From Chloroflexota bacterium (GTDB lineage: Bacteria > Chloroflexota > Anaerolineae > Fen-1058), in contig JACRBO010000281.1 in the NCBI GenBank assembly GCA_016219235.1, positions 1 through 34,597 on the forward strand: a DNA stretch of 34,597 bases. The letters are read 5' to 3'. The stretch's first letter is position 1. Every line of letters begins with the position of its first letter. Made by a program: the position numbers and the translations under genes. This document shows, one piece after another, positions 14,512 through 24,200 of the stretch. Under the pieces are notes generated by a model. It saw only the letters and a program-made list of their open reading frames with translations, was not told the origin of the DNA and ran no database searches.

Positions 14512-17500
14512 ATGATCACGCCTGCAGCCACCACCATCCTTGCCGTCGACGACGATCCCCTGCAACTCGACTTGCTGGAAATGATGTTGACACGCCTTGG
14601 CTATCGGTTGGTGCGCGCCAGCAGCGGCGAAGCCGCCTTGCAGACCCTGGCCGAACAGCCTGAAATCGATTTGGTCCTGTTGGACGTGATGCTGCCCGGC
14701 GGGCTGGACGGTCTGCAAGTCTGCCAGCGCATTCGCACCAATCTCAGCCGCCCGTATTTGCCCATCCTTATGGTCACCGCCCTGGGCAACCCCGAACAAA
14801 TCGTGCGCGGGCTGGATGCGGGCGCAGATGATTACATCACCAAACCCTTTACCCAGCGTGAGATTGTGGCGCGCGTGCAGGCGGCGCTGCGCGTGCGGCG
14901 CATCCAGCGCGATCTGGCCGAAGCGCAAGATCGCTACCGGGTACTGGTCGAGACCTCGCGCGATCTGATCTTCGCGCTGGACACGACCGGCCGCCTCACC
15001 TACATCAGTCCCACCTGCGAAGTGCTGACCGGCTACACCGCCGAAACACTGCTGGCCGATGAACAGCCCTTCATGCGCTTCTTGACTCAGGAGGATGCCC
15101 CCCGCCTGGCGGCCTGGTTGGATAACCGGCAAACGCGCCCGCCCGATGGGGCTGACCTGGAATTTCGGATTCTGCGGCCAGACGGCCAACTACGCTGGGG
15201 CACGCTCTCGTGGGCCACGATGGTCGATCGGGCAGGCGCCGCCACCGGCCTGCAGGGCACCATCCGCGATATCACCCAGCGCAAAGAAATCGAAGCGGCC
15301 ACCTGGCGCCGATCGCAAGAACTGGCCGCCCTCAATCTCATCGCCACGCGCATCAATCAGACCCTGGAATTGCCGATCACGTTGAACGAAGCGCTGGATG
15401 CTTTGCTGGAAGTGGCCGGCATTGAATTTGGCACGATCCATGTGGTGGGCGAAGCGGGTCAACTGCTGCTGCGCGCCGTGCGCGGCTTGCCCGAAGCCGA
15501 CGCCCGGCAAGTTTTTGGCAGTGTGCACGGCGCGGTCTCGACCCAGCTGCGCGATTTATACGTAGTGCACGAGCGGCTAGACGATTCTGCCGTGCAGATT
15601 ACGCTGCCTATCAAGGCGCTGGGCGTTCAATCCATGCTCACCGTGCCGCTACGCCACCGGGGCAACCTGAACGGCCTGCTGCTGCTCGCCAGCCGCTCGC
15701 TCGATAAGTTCGATCCGGCCGAAACCACATTGATCAGCACCGTGGCTGAACAAATCAGCGCGGCCATCACCAACGCCCGATTGTACGAGGTGACCCGCCA
15801 ACGCGCCGATGAGCTGGCGCTGCTCAACGAGATCGGGCGGGCCATGACCTCTACGCTCGATCTGGAAAAAGTCCTGCGGCAGATCATGGAGAACGCCGTC
15901 AGCATGTTGCAGGGCGAGGCTGGCTCGGTGCTGTTGCTGGATGAAGTCACCGGTGAGTTATATTTTGCCGCGGCGGTCGGGCCGGGCGGCGAGCAGTTGC
16001 GCGGCGTGCGGCTGCCGGCCGGGGCGGGCATTGCCGGCCGCGCCCTGCGCGAGGCCCGTACCTTGCTGGTCGACCAGGCACAGACCGATCGTCAGTTCTA
16101 TCGCGGGGTCGACGATTTGACGGGCCTGACGACGCAGATGCTGGTGGCCGCACCGTTGCGCGTTCACAATCGCGCCATCGGCGTTATGGAAGTCATCAAC
16201 AAACGCGGCGTGCCCTTCACACCCGCCGATGCCCGCTTGCTCGATCTGCTGGCTCCCTCCGCCGCGACCGCCATCGACAATGCACGCCTGTACGCGCGCG
16301 AAACGCAGTTGTCGGACGAGGTGCGGCGGCACAATCGCGAACTGAGCGTGCTGCACGCCATCGCCGCGGCCCTCAGTGAAACCCTGGAAATCAAGAGCGT
16401 AATGGATGTCGCGTTGACCGTGCTCCAACCGCAGTTCGAGTTCGATGCCGGCCAGATCTCGCTGCTCGACGATAGCGCGGCGCGCGCGCAGTATCAACCG
16501 TCACCCGTCTATGTGTTGAACTTCGATCAACCGGCCGCGCGCCAGGTCGTTCAACAGACCATCGACACTCGCGAGATTCAACTGCTGCCCGATACCCGGC
16601 GTCACGCCCAGGCGGCCGTGTGGCGCAGCGCCGGCAGCGGTGCATTTGCCGTCGTCCCGCTATGGGGACACAATTACGTGCAGGGCTTGCTGGAGATGGC
16701 CTGGCGCGAGCCGCGCGACTTCACGCCGGAAACTGCGCCGCTGCTGGCGGCCATCGGACAGCAGATCGGCGTAGCGCTGGAACGTGCACACTTATATGAA
16801 GTGGCACAGCATCGCGCCCAGGAAATCGAGCGATCGCACAAGCAGCTGGGTCAATCGGAGAAGTTGGCGGCCACCGGTCGCCTGGCGATGTCGCTGGCGC
16901 ACGAGATCAACAATCCGTTGCAGGCCATACAAAACTGCCTGCATCTGGTGCTGGAATTCCCTCTGGAAGATGACCGCAAAACCTACTATCTCAAGATGGC
17001 CCGCGAGGAGGTTGAGCGGCTTAGCATTTTAGTGCAGAGCATGCTAGACTTCTATCGGCCCGCCCGTAGCGAACAGACCACCGCCGACGTGAACGCCGTG
17101 ATCGAGCGAGTGCTGGCCCTGTCCGAACAGAAGCTGCGCAACAACACGATCGAGCTGCGCGCCACTTACGCGCCCGCGCCGCCGATCGCACAGATTGCGC
17201 CGGATCAGCTGGGCCAGGTGTGCCTAAACTTGATCATGAACGCGGTTGAGGCGATGGATGGCGGCGGGCAGCTGCACATTGAGGTGGACACGCTGGATGG
17301 CTGGGTCGAGGCACGCTTCAGGGACACCGGACCCGGTATTGCCGCGGCCGATCTGCCGCATATCTTTGAGCCGTTCTACACCACAAAGTCCGAAGGCACC
17401 GGGCTGGGCCTGGCGATCAGTTATTCCATCATCGAGCGGCATGGCGGCCTGCTGCAGGTAGACAGCGCCAGCGGCGTCGGCACTACGTTCACGTTGCGAC

Positions 17501-17523
17501 TACCTCGACCGGGCGGTGAGTAA
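14512..17523 (+). CDS. Receiver-PAS-GAF-GAF-GAF histidine kinase
   Basis: This soluble 1003-residue protein starts with a receiver domain (1-120: VDDD acidic cluster, phospho-acceptor D58 in LLDVMLPGG, MVTAL, K in ITKPF). A PAS domain follows (about 135-262, ending GTIRDITQRKEIE). Three GAF domains lie at roughly 275-425, 435-600 and 605-770. The kinase core has LAHEINNPL with H797, then NLIMNAVEAM (N-box), DTGPGI (G1), FEPFYTTK (F) and GTGLGLAIS (G2). The receiver is N-terminal, so it probably takes phosphate from another kinase and tunes this one, unlike classical hybrids with C-terminal receivers. No His phosphotransfer domain is present. The OmpR-type regulator gene 148 nt downstream on the same strand is a likely output partner. 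Confidence 0.93.
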   Translation: MITPAATTILAVDDDPLQLDLLEMMLTRLGYRLVRASSGEAALQTLAEQPEIDLVLLDVMLPGGLDGLQVCQRIRTNLSRPYLPILMVTALGNPEQIVRGLDAGADDYITKPFTQREIVARVQAALRVRRIQRDLAEAQDRYRVLVETSRDLIFALDTTGRLTYISPTCEVLTGYTAETLLADEQPFMRFLTQEDAPRLAAWLDNRQTRPPDGADLEFRILRPDGQLRWGTLSWATMVDRAGAATGLQGTIRDITQRKEIEAATWRRSQELAALNLIATRINQTLELPITLNEALDALLEVAGIEFGTIHVVGEAGQLLLRAVRGLPEADARQVFGSVHGAVSTQLRDLYVVHERLDDSAVQITLPIKALGVQSMLTVPLRHRGNLNGLLLLASRSLDKFDPAETTLISTVAEQISAAITNARLYEVTRQRADELALLNEIGRAMTSTLDLEKVLRQIMENAVSMLQGEAGSVLLLDEVTGELYFAAAVGPGGEQLRGVRLPAGAGIAGRALREARTLLVDQAQTDRQFYRGVDDLTGLTTQMLVAAPLRVHNRAIGVMEVINKRGVPFTPADARLLDLLAPSAATAIDNARLYARETQLSDEVRRHNRELSVLHAIAAALSETLEIKSVMDVALTVLQPQFEFDAGQISLLDDSAARAQYQPSPVYVLNFDQPAARQVVQQTIDTREIQLLPDTRRHAQAAVWRSAGSGAFAVVPLWGHNYVQGLLEMAWREPRDFTPETAPLLAAIGQQIGVALERAHLYEVAQHRAQEIERSHKQLGQSEKLAATGRLAMSLAHEINNPLQAIQNCLHLVLEFPLEDDRKTYYLKMAREEVERLSILVQSMLDFYRPARSEQTTADVNAVIERVLALSEQKLRNNTIELRATYAPAPPIAQIAPDQLGQVCLNLIMNAVEAMDGGGQLHIEVDTLDGWVEARFRDTGPGIAAADLPHIFEPFYTTKSEGTGLGLAISYSIIERHGGLLQVDSASGVGTTFTLRLPRPGGE

Positions 17524-17671
17524 AGATCGGTGATTGGTAACTGGTAATCGGTGATCGGTAACTGGTGATTGGTGCATGATCCGCGCAGTCAATTACCGTC
17601 AATTAGCCTATGCTCATTGTGCATTATGAATTGTGCATTGCGCATTGATCATCGCTTAAGGAGTCTTGCAC
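17524..17671 (+). repeat. Tandem GGTGATTGGTAACTGGTAAT-type repeats between kinase and regulator
   Basis: Two 21-nt units (17528-17548 and 17549-17569) differ at only three positions and are followed by a partial third. Further on, TGTGCATT-like words repeat between about 17618 and 17650. These belong to the same degenerate GGTRATY family as 11300-11440. The ribosome-binding site AAGGAG of the next gene is at 17658-17663. Confidence 0.65.
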
Positions 17672-18484
17672 ATGCTACAGGGCGCTCGCATTCTTATCGT
17701 CGACGATGAACGCACAACCCGTCTCTCCTTGTCAGAGATTTTTTCCTTGCGCGGCGCGCAGACCGCCACCGCCGCCGACGGCCAGGAAGCGCTGGACCTG
17801 ATCGCGCATCAGGCGTTCGACTTGATCGTGCTTGACATCAAGATGCCGGGCGTCAGTGGTCTACAAGTCCTGGAGACCGTGCAACAAACCGCGCCGGCGA
17901 CAATCGTCGTTCTGCTGACCGCGCATGCCACCGTCGATTCGGCCATTCGCGCGCTGCGGCAAGGTGCGTTTGATTATCTGCTCAAACCGGCCCAACCGCG
18001 CACCATCATTGAAGTGGTCGAACGCGGGCTGACCAAGCGGCAGGAATATTTGCGCCGGCAGAATCTGGTTGGCTTGATGGAGCAAACCGTTGAGGCCTTC
18101 AAGCAGGGGACCTCGCCGGTCGCGAACTCAAACCCACCCGGCCAACCCGTAGCCAGCGAAGCAACCGTGGCGCAAGCCGGCGACCTGGTGGTCGATCTGC
18201 AGCGGCGCGAAGCCAGACTCGCTGAGCAATTGTTGGAGTTGACGCCGACCGAGTTTGAGACTTTGGTGTATCTGGTGCAACACACCGAACGCGTCGTCAG
18301 CTGTCGCGACCTGGTCAAGGCTGTGCACGGTTACGATACCACCGAGCATGCCGCGCGACCCATCATGCGCGTTCACATCCATCGTTTACGCCAAAAAATC
18401 GAAATCGATGCGACCGCGCCGATGCGCCTGCTGACGATTCGCTCGGCGGGCTACATGCTCACTGCAACACCACGACGACAATAA
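17672..18484 (+). CDS. OmpR/PhoB-family response regulator (receiver-winged helix)
   Basis: ATG at 17672 lies 8 nt after AAGGAG and is preferred over a TTG at 17666, which is too close to that site. The 270-residue protein has a receiver domain (1-120: D11/D12, phospho-acceptor D55 in VLDIKMPG, LLTAHA, K in LLKPAQ) and a linker of about 45 residues. A C-terminal winged-helix domain (about 175-267) carries LTPTEFETLVYLVQ, VHIHRLRQKIE and IRSAGYML, the recognition elements of the Trans_reg_C family. It should be a DNA-binding transcription factor. The receiver's DIKMPG and linear AHATVDSAIRALRQGAFDYLLKP style is closer to NtrC-type receivers than to PhoB. The kinase gene immediately upstream is the likely partner. 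Target genes are unknown. Confidence 0.92.
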   Translation: MLQGARILIVDDERTTRLSLSEIFSLRGAQTATAADGQEALDLIAHQAFDLIVLDIKMPGVSGLQVLETVQQTAPATIVVLLTAHATVDSAIRALRQGAFDYLLKPAQPRTIIEVVERGLTKRQEYLRRQNLVGLMEQTVEAFKQGTSPVANSNPPGQPVASEATVAQAGDLVVDLQRREARLAEQLLELTPTEFETLVYLVQHTERVVSCRDLVKAVHGYDTTEHAARPIMRVHIHRLRQKIEIDATAPMRLLTIRSAGYMLTATPRRQ

Positions 18485-18706
18485 TGACACCAAGTGATAT
18501 ATAAAGCCGACTGTCCCGGCCAAATGGTTCGAGAGTTTCCGCCGCATACGCCTCCACTGCGCAGCATTGCAAGCCAATCGCAATACATCTGCAACTAAAC
18601 CGCAAGCCTCTTATAGTCAGACTGTGGTACTCTACCATAGGACAGATGCTATTATGCGTTCGGTGGATTGAGTGTTTGACTGACGCGATTTGGAATGAGG
18701 TAGACC
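18485..18706 (+). promoter_or_regulatory. Intergenic region with candidate promoter for the sensor operon
   Basis: There is no supportable gene in this 222 nt. TG C TATTAT at 18647-18655 is an extended -10 motif, without a good -35, placed about 50 nt before the first gene of the long operon. GAGG lies 6 nt before the ATG at 18707. No terminator is visible after the upstream regulator, so read-through is possible. Confidence 0.4.
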
Positions 18707-19543
18707 ATGGACGAGATACGGATTCTGGTAGTCGATGATGAAAGCCCGACGCGCAACTTTATCGTCGACGGGTTGGGGGCATTGGGCATCACCGATCGAG
18801 CCGTTGGGGTCGCCTCGGCTGAAGACGCGTTGGCCGCCGCCGCCGAGGCGACACCCGACCTGGTCATCAGCGACATCCGCATGACGGGCCTCAATGGCCT
18901 GGACCTCGCCCGTTTCCTTCGCCAAAACCACCCCAATACGAAAGTCATCTTGATCACGGGCTACAGCACCCGCGATATCGAGAAAGCGGCCACCGCCCTG
19001 TCGGTGGATGCCCTGATCCGCAAACCGTTTGGCCTGGACGCGCTGGGCGATGCCGTCCGTACGGCGCTCAACCGTCCCCGGCTGGCCGCCGATGAACATG
19101 GCCTGCCGGCCGCAAAATTCGAAGCGCTCACCCGCCAGATCGATATTCTCAAACGTGACATCGGCGCACAATGGATCGGGCTGTTAGACGACCGGGGTCA
19201 GCCTGTTATTCAGGCCGGCGCCAGCGACGAACTGGCTGATCTGTTGCAGCACCTGACCACCCGCGGTTGGGCCACCACCCTGGCCGCCACGGCCGAAGAC
19301 ATCGGTTCATACTTTCTGTATATTGAAGGCCAGCCGCACGACATCTACTTCACCAGTGTCGATCGATCCTACAGCCTGGTCTTCATCTACGATCGCCGCT
19401 GGCAGACCAATCGCGTAGGCGCGGTGTGGCTCACGGCCAAGCACAGCGTGCAAGAATTAGCGCGCCTCCTGTCGAATCAATCGGCGCCCAGTCCGCCGCA
19501 CCCGGCCTTTGCCAATATCGCGCTGACGGCTTATGCCGGATAA
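18707..19543 (+). CDS. Receiver-roadblock/LC7 (MglB-like) fusion protein
   Basis: This 278-residue protein has a receiver domain at 1-122 (D10/D11, phospho-acceptor D56 in VISDIRMTG, LITGYS, K in IRKPF). After a short helix, residues ~150-258 follow the roadblock/LC7 pattern: WIGLLDDRGQPVIQAG (first strands), a middle helix, GSYFLYIEGQ, then YSLVFIYDRRW and RVGAVWLTAKHSVQELARLL (long strand and final helix). Roadblock proteins such as MglB bind and regulate small Ras-like GTPases or act as dimeric scaffolds. No MglA-type GTPase is visible in the window, but a ParA ATPase gene lies 0.9 kb downstream in the same operon. The protein has no DNA-binding domain, so its output is probably protein-protein contact. 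The roadblock call is by pattern only. Confidence 0.72.
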   Translation: MDEIRILVVDDESPTRNFIVDGLGALGITDRAVGVASAEDALAAAAEATPDLVISDIRMTGLNGLDLARFLRQNHPNTKVILITGYSTRDIEKAATALSVDALIRKPFGLDALGDAVRTALNRPRLAADEHGLPAAKFEALTRQIDILKRDIGAQWIGLLDDRGQPVIQAGASDELADLLQHLTTRGWATTLAATAEDIGSYFLYIEGQPHDIYFTSVDRSYSLVFIYDRRWQTNRVGAVWLTAKHSVQELARLLSNQSAPSPPHPAFANIALTAYAG

Positions 19544-19582
19544 GAAACCAAGCTATTCGATTGATGCATACCTGAGGACCCT

Positions 19583-19954
19583 ATGAGCAAACGCATCCTA
19601 TACATCGAAGACAACCCAGACAATCGTCTGTTAATCCGGCGCGTATTGCAGGCCGAAGGCTTTGAGGTATTCGAAGCCGTCGACGGGCAAACCGGCATGC
19701 AGCGCGCCGCTGAGGTGCTACCCGATCTGATTCTGATGGACATTAACCTGCCCGAGATCGACGGGTATGAAGTCACCGCCCGACTAAAGCAACTGCCCGG
19801 CCTTAGCCGCATCCCAATCATTGCAGTGACCGCGAACGTGATGAAGGGCGATCGAGAAAAAACGCTGGCCGCCGGTTGTGACGGCTACATTCAGAAACCG
19901 ATCGACATTGACCTGCTGCCCGGCCAGATCGAACGATTTCTCAAAAAGGACTAA
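19583..19954 (+). CDS. Single-domain response regulator (CheY/DivK-like)
   Basis: This 123-residue protein is a receiver domain with nothing attached. It has E9/D10 in the acidic pocket, phospho-acceptor D53 (LILMDINLPEIDG), a VTANVMKGD switch loop with the conserved Thr, and K in IQKPID. A GAGGA site precedes the ATG. The DINLPxxDG and ANVMKGDREK words place it with DivK-like and hybrid-kinase-type receivers. Single-domain receivers usually act by protein contact or as phosphate relays. It lies 39 nt after the receiver-roadblock gene and 3 nt before another receiver gene, in an operon of kinase-less sensors. Confidence 0.92.
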   Translation: MSKRILYIEDNPDNRLLIRRVLQAEGFEVFEAVDGQTGMQRAAEVLPDLILMDINLPEIDGYEVTARLKQLPGLSRIPIIAVTANVMKGDREKTLAAGCDGYIQKPIDIDLLPGQIERFLKKD

Positions 19955-19957
19955 GCC

Positions 19958-20410
19958 ATGACTGACCCAACCGCAGTTGCTCCAGGTCGACCGGCGCACG
20001 TGCCCATTGAGCCGTCCAACGCCTACATCCTGGTGGTTGAAGACAACATCCAAAACTTCGTGCTTATTGCGCGCCTCATGGCCTTTTTAGGTGTCAAACA
20101 ATGCCAGTGGAAAGCCTCGGGCTGGCAAGTCCTGGAATTCGCCGACAGCATGCCGCGCGTCGATCTAATCTTGATGGACATTCATTTGCCGTACGAAGAC
20201 GGTTTTGAGGCGCTGACGCGGCTGCGAGCCGAACCGCGCTTTGCCGATACGTTGATCGTGGCGGTCACCGCCGATGCCAACGAAGGCACGTTCAGCCGCG
20301 CTAAGAAATCAGGCTTTGACGGCTTCATTGGCAAACCGATCGATCCCGATCGCTTCCCGGACCAGATCCGCGCCATCCTTAAAGGCGAGGCCGTCTGGGC
20401 GATGCGCTAA
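19958..20410 (+). CDS. Single-domain response regulator with N-terminal extension
   Basis: This 150-residue protein has about 20 Pro-rich residues before the receiver. The receiver shows E28/D29, phospho-acceptor D74 (LILMDIHLPYEDG), VTADANEGTFSRAKKSGFDG and K in IGKPID. AAGGA lies upstream, and the gene starts 3 nt after the previous stop, so the two are almost certainly co-translated. It resembles its neighbour in the IGKPIDPDRFPDQIRAIL ending but differs widely in the middle (CQWKASGWQVLEFAD), so it is not a recent duplicate. No output domain is present. Confidence 0.9.
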   Translation: MTDPTAVAPGRPAHVPIEPSNAYILVVEDNIQNFVLIARLMAFLGVKQCQWKASGWQVLEFADSMPRVDLILMDIHLPYEDGFEALTRLRAEPRFADTLIVAVTADANEGTFSRAKKSGFDGFIGKPIDPDRFPDQIRAILKGEAVWAMR

Positions 20411-20431
20411 GACCGACAAGGCTGTGTTACT

Positions 20432-21244
20432 GTGCTAACCCCTTCGCCTACCAAACCCCTGACGATCGCCATTGGCAGCCAGAAAGGCGGCGTCTCCAAA
20501 ACGACGACCACCTTGTCGCTGGGCGCCTGCCTGGCCGACCACAACGGTGCGTCCCGCCGCGTGCTGCTGATCGATCTCGATCCGCAGGCGAACCTTACGA
20601 TGGCGCTAGGCCTGAACCCCGGCGGTCTGCGGCGCATGGTAGGCGACGCGTTATTAGAACAATCTTCACTCCTGGCAGTCAGTCGTGAAAGCGCGCTCGC
20701 CAACCTCGATCTGGTGCCAGCCAATCAGGGCCTGCTGATGCTGGACAAAGCCTTGTTCGGGCGGCCCGGTTTTGAATACCGGCTCAAACAGCAATTAAGC
20801 CGGCCGCAGACGGCGCCTTACGACATCGCCCTGTGCGACTGCCCGCCCGCTTTCGGCACCCTCACGCTGAACGCGCTGACCGCGGCCGACCTGCTCATCA
20901 TTCCCGTCGCCTGCGAATATTTCGCGGCGCGCTCGCTTCAGCAATTCCTAGAACTCATTCAACTGGTCAAGCACAACACCAACCCGCAGCTGCGCTACCG
21001 CATCTTGATTACCATGTTTGACAAGCGCAACCGCATCAGCCACGTCATTCATGATCAATTGCGAGCCAAGTTTGGCGAAACCGTCTTGACCACCATCATC
21101 TCAATCGATACCAAGCTGCGCGAAAGTCCCGTCGTCGGCCAGCCCATCACCCGCTATGCCCCGCACTCGCGCGGGGCCGACGACTACCGCGCACTCGCCG
21201 CCGAAGTGCTGCACCTCGTTTCGGAGTGGACGTCACATGGCTAA
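20432..21244 (+). CDS. ParA/MinD-superfamily ATPase
   Basis: This 270-residue protein has the deviant Walker A motif QKGGVSKTTTT (residues 17-27) with the signature K18 and the phosphate-binding K23. The usual Gly before the second Lys is Ser. A switch segment LLIDLDPQANLT and a Walker B-like IALCDCPPAFG follow. The C-terminal half has VACEYFAARSLQQFLE and LITMFDKRNRIS, typical of ParA/Soj proteins. Translation appears to start at GTG; no ATG is available in the correct place. No ParB or parS is seen in the window. Its stop overlaps the ATG of the giant PAS/GAF gene by 8 nt (ATGGCTAA), and three receiver genes precede it. This context suggests positioning of a sensory assembly, like the ParA-type proteins of chemotaxis arrays, rather than chromosome segregation. 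That role is inference. Confidence 0.9.
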   Translation: MLTPSPTKPLTIAIGSQKGGVSKTTTTLSLGACLADHNGASRRVLLIDLDPQANLTMALGLNPGGLRRMVGDALLEQSSLLAVSRESALANLDLVPANQGLLMLDKALFGRPGFEYRLKQQLSRPQTAPYDIALCDCPPAFGTLTLNALTAADLLIIPVACEYFAARSLQQFLELIQLVKHNTNPQLRYRILITMFDKRNRISHVIHDQLRAKFGETVLTTIISIDTKLRESPVVGQPITRYAPHSRGADDYRALAAEVLHLVSEWTSHG

Positions 21245-24200
21245 ACGCGATCGTGAACTGCGACACCGCCTGGAAGAGTTGTTCTCCAGTGAAGCCGAAG
21301 CACTGCCGGTCGATTCCGGCCCGATCGATCCAGCCGGCTCAACCGCCGACACACTACCGGTTGAAGCCAGCCCGATCGACCCGGTTGCCCGCGCGTTGGA
21401 GGCCTTGCCGCCTGCACTGTGGAAGACCATCCTCGATCATCTCCCCCTGCCCGTATATCTTAAAGATCGCGAACACACCTGGATCGCCGTCAACGGCGCG
21501 TGGGGCGACCTGCTCGGCCGGCCGGCCGGTATGTTGATCGGTCATGTCGATAAAGAGCAGTCCGACGAAGCGTGGCAACTCGACGATCAGGTGCTGGAAG
21601 GCGGCCAGGCGGACGATTCGCAGACGGCCTCCACCGCTCTTGACGGCAGTGTCCTCACGCGGCGAACGCGGCGCGTGCCGTTGACTGACGAACACGGTCA
21701 GGTGCGCTATGTGTTGGGCATTATTGAAGACAGCGTTAAACCGGCCGCGACCGAACAGACGGCCAGCACCGCACCGGTGGACAATGCGGCGCTGGCGCGT
21801 TTCCAGGCCATCGTCGAAGCCACACCCATTCCCATCTTAATCACTCGCGTTACGGATGGCCGTCCGTTGTATGTGAACGCTCGCGCCAGCACCATGTTCG
21901 GCGTCCCGCGCGAAGATATGCTCAACCACACCACGCTGGAATTCTACGACGCGCCGGCCGATCGCCAGAAGATTCTGGCCGTCCTGCAGCGCGATGGCCG
22001 TGTGGTCAATTACGAATTGCGCCTGAAGCGGGGTGACGGTTCACTGCTATGGGTTATGCTCGATGTGCAGCCCCTGGTCTACAACAACGAACGCGCCGTC
22101 CTCAGTGGCTTCTACGATATTACCGCCCGCAAACAGGCCGAAGCACAACTGCAAACCTCGGAGACGCTGTATCAATCGCTGGTCGATACCATCCCCGAAA
22201 ACCTGTGCCGCAAAGATAAGCACGGCCGTTTCACCTACGGCAACCGTCATTACTGCGAGCTGGTGGGCCTGAGTCTGGAGGAGTTGATTGGCAAGACCGA
22301 CTTTGATATCCACCCGCCCGATCTAGCCGAGAAGTATCGCGCCGACGATCAAGCCGTGATGGCGAGCGGCAAGCCTGCGGAGTTTTTGGAGGCGCACGAG
22401 GTACTGGGGACCGGCGAACAGAGTTTCGTCCGCACCATTAAAAGCCCGCTGTATGACGCTCAAGGGCAGCTGCTAGGCATCCAGATCATGTTCTGGGACG
22501 CCACCGAGCTGGGCCGCGCCGAGCAGGCGCTGAAACTGCGCACCTCGGCGCTGGAAGCAGCTGCCAACGGAATTGCCATCACCAATCGGGACGGGGAGAT
22601 GATCTGGGTGAACCCTGCTTTCACCCACTTGACGGGCTACACGTTCGAGGAAGCCGTCGGCCAGAACGCGCGAATTCTCAATTCGGGTCGGCAATCCAAA
22701 GAGTTCTATCGCGCCATGTGGCAAACCATTCTGTCGGGCCAGAACTGGCACGGCGAATTGGTCAATCGGCGCAAGGACGGCCGTGAATATGATGAGGAAA
22801 TTACCATCACGCCGGTGCGCGCCAGCGGCGGCGAGATCACGCACTTCATCGCCATCATGCAAGATATCCGGGAACGCAAACGCGGCGAAGAACAAATGCT
22901 GCGCTTTAAGCTGGGCATGGAACGATCGGGCGACGCTATCTTCATCACGGACCTGGATGGCACGATCGAGTATGTCAATCCGGCTTTTGAAAAGACCTAC
23001 GGCTACCTGGCCGCCGAAGCGATCGGCCAAAACCCACGTATTCTAAAGTCGGGTGTTATTCCGCAGGAACGGTATGCGCATTTCTGGCAAACATTGAAAG
23101 CCAGAGGCACGGTGGCCGGCGAGATCATCAACAAGACGAAAGACGGCCGCCTCATCACGATTGAAGGCGCCAACACGCCCATCATCGATAGCGCCGACAA
23201 TCTGGTGGGCTTCCTGGCCGTCCACCGTGACATCACCGCGCGCAAGCAGACCGAGCGCCGGCTGGCGGAAGCGGCTCAACGTCTGCAAGTGCTAATCGAG
23301 AACGCACCCGACATGATCTATATCAAAGATCAGCAGGGACGGTTCCTGGTCGCCAACCAACCGGTGGCCGCGTTGGCGGGCGCACCCTCAGTTGAAGCGC
23401 TGATCGGTAAGACCGACCTGGACTTCTTCCCGCGTGAATTTGCCGAGAAATACCGCGCCGACGAACAGGCCATCGTGCGCAGTGGTCAGCCGCTGCTGAA
23501 TATGGAGGAAATGTCGGCCGGGCCAGACGGTGAACCCCGCTGGTTGTCCACAACCAAAGTGCCGTTCCGCAACGCCGACGGCCAGATCGAAGGCATCGTA
23601 GGCATTGGCCGCGACATCACCGAGCGCAAACAAATCGAAGCGGAGCGCGAACGCTTGCTGACCGTCGAGGCGCGCCGCGCCGTGCAGCTGCAAGCCGGCA
23701 GCGAGATCGCCAACGCCGCGGCTACCATCCTTGAGCCCGACAAACTACTGCCCGTCGTTGTGGAACTTGTCCGCGAGCGCTACGACCTATACTACGCCGG
23801 CTTATTCCTTGTCGACGCCAGTGGCCGCTGGGCTGAATTACGATCAGGCACGGGCGAAGCCGGCCGCAAGATGCTGGACGCCCGCCACCGGCTGGAAGTC
23901 GGCGGCACATCCATGGTTGGCCGGTGCGTCACCACAGGCGAACCGCGCATCGCGCTGGATGTAGGCGCCGAAGCGATTCGGTTCGACAATCCGTTGCTGC
24001 CCCGCACCCGATCGGAAATGGCGCTGCCGTTGACGAGCCGCGGGCAGATCATCGGTGCGCTGACCATTCAATCCACACAGCTGGCAGCCTTCACTGACGA
24101 CGACATCAACGCGCTGCGCGTCATGTCGAGCCAGATCGCCACGGCCATTGAGAACGCACGGTTGTTCCAGGAGACGCAGCGCCGCGCCGAAGAGCAGGCA

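Noticed and set aside
14332..15189. 285-codon minus-strand frame
   Set aside because: It is antisense to the receiver and PAS domains of the histidine kinase and has no recognisable pattern of its own.
21156..21236. Upstream extension of the giant PAS/GAF gene
   Set aside because: These 27 codons lie inside the ParA gene in another frame, are Arg/Pro/Thr-rich, and precede a better ATG at the overlap.
23688..24165. Phytochrome-like bilin-binding GAF domains
   Set aside because: I see no conserved chromophore-binding Cys with a neighbouring His in these GAF domains, and no PHY domain follows.
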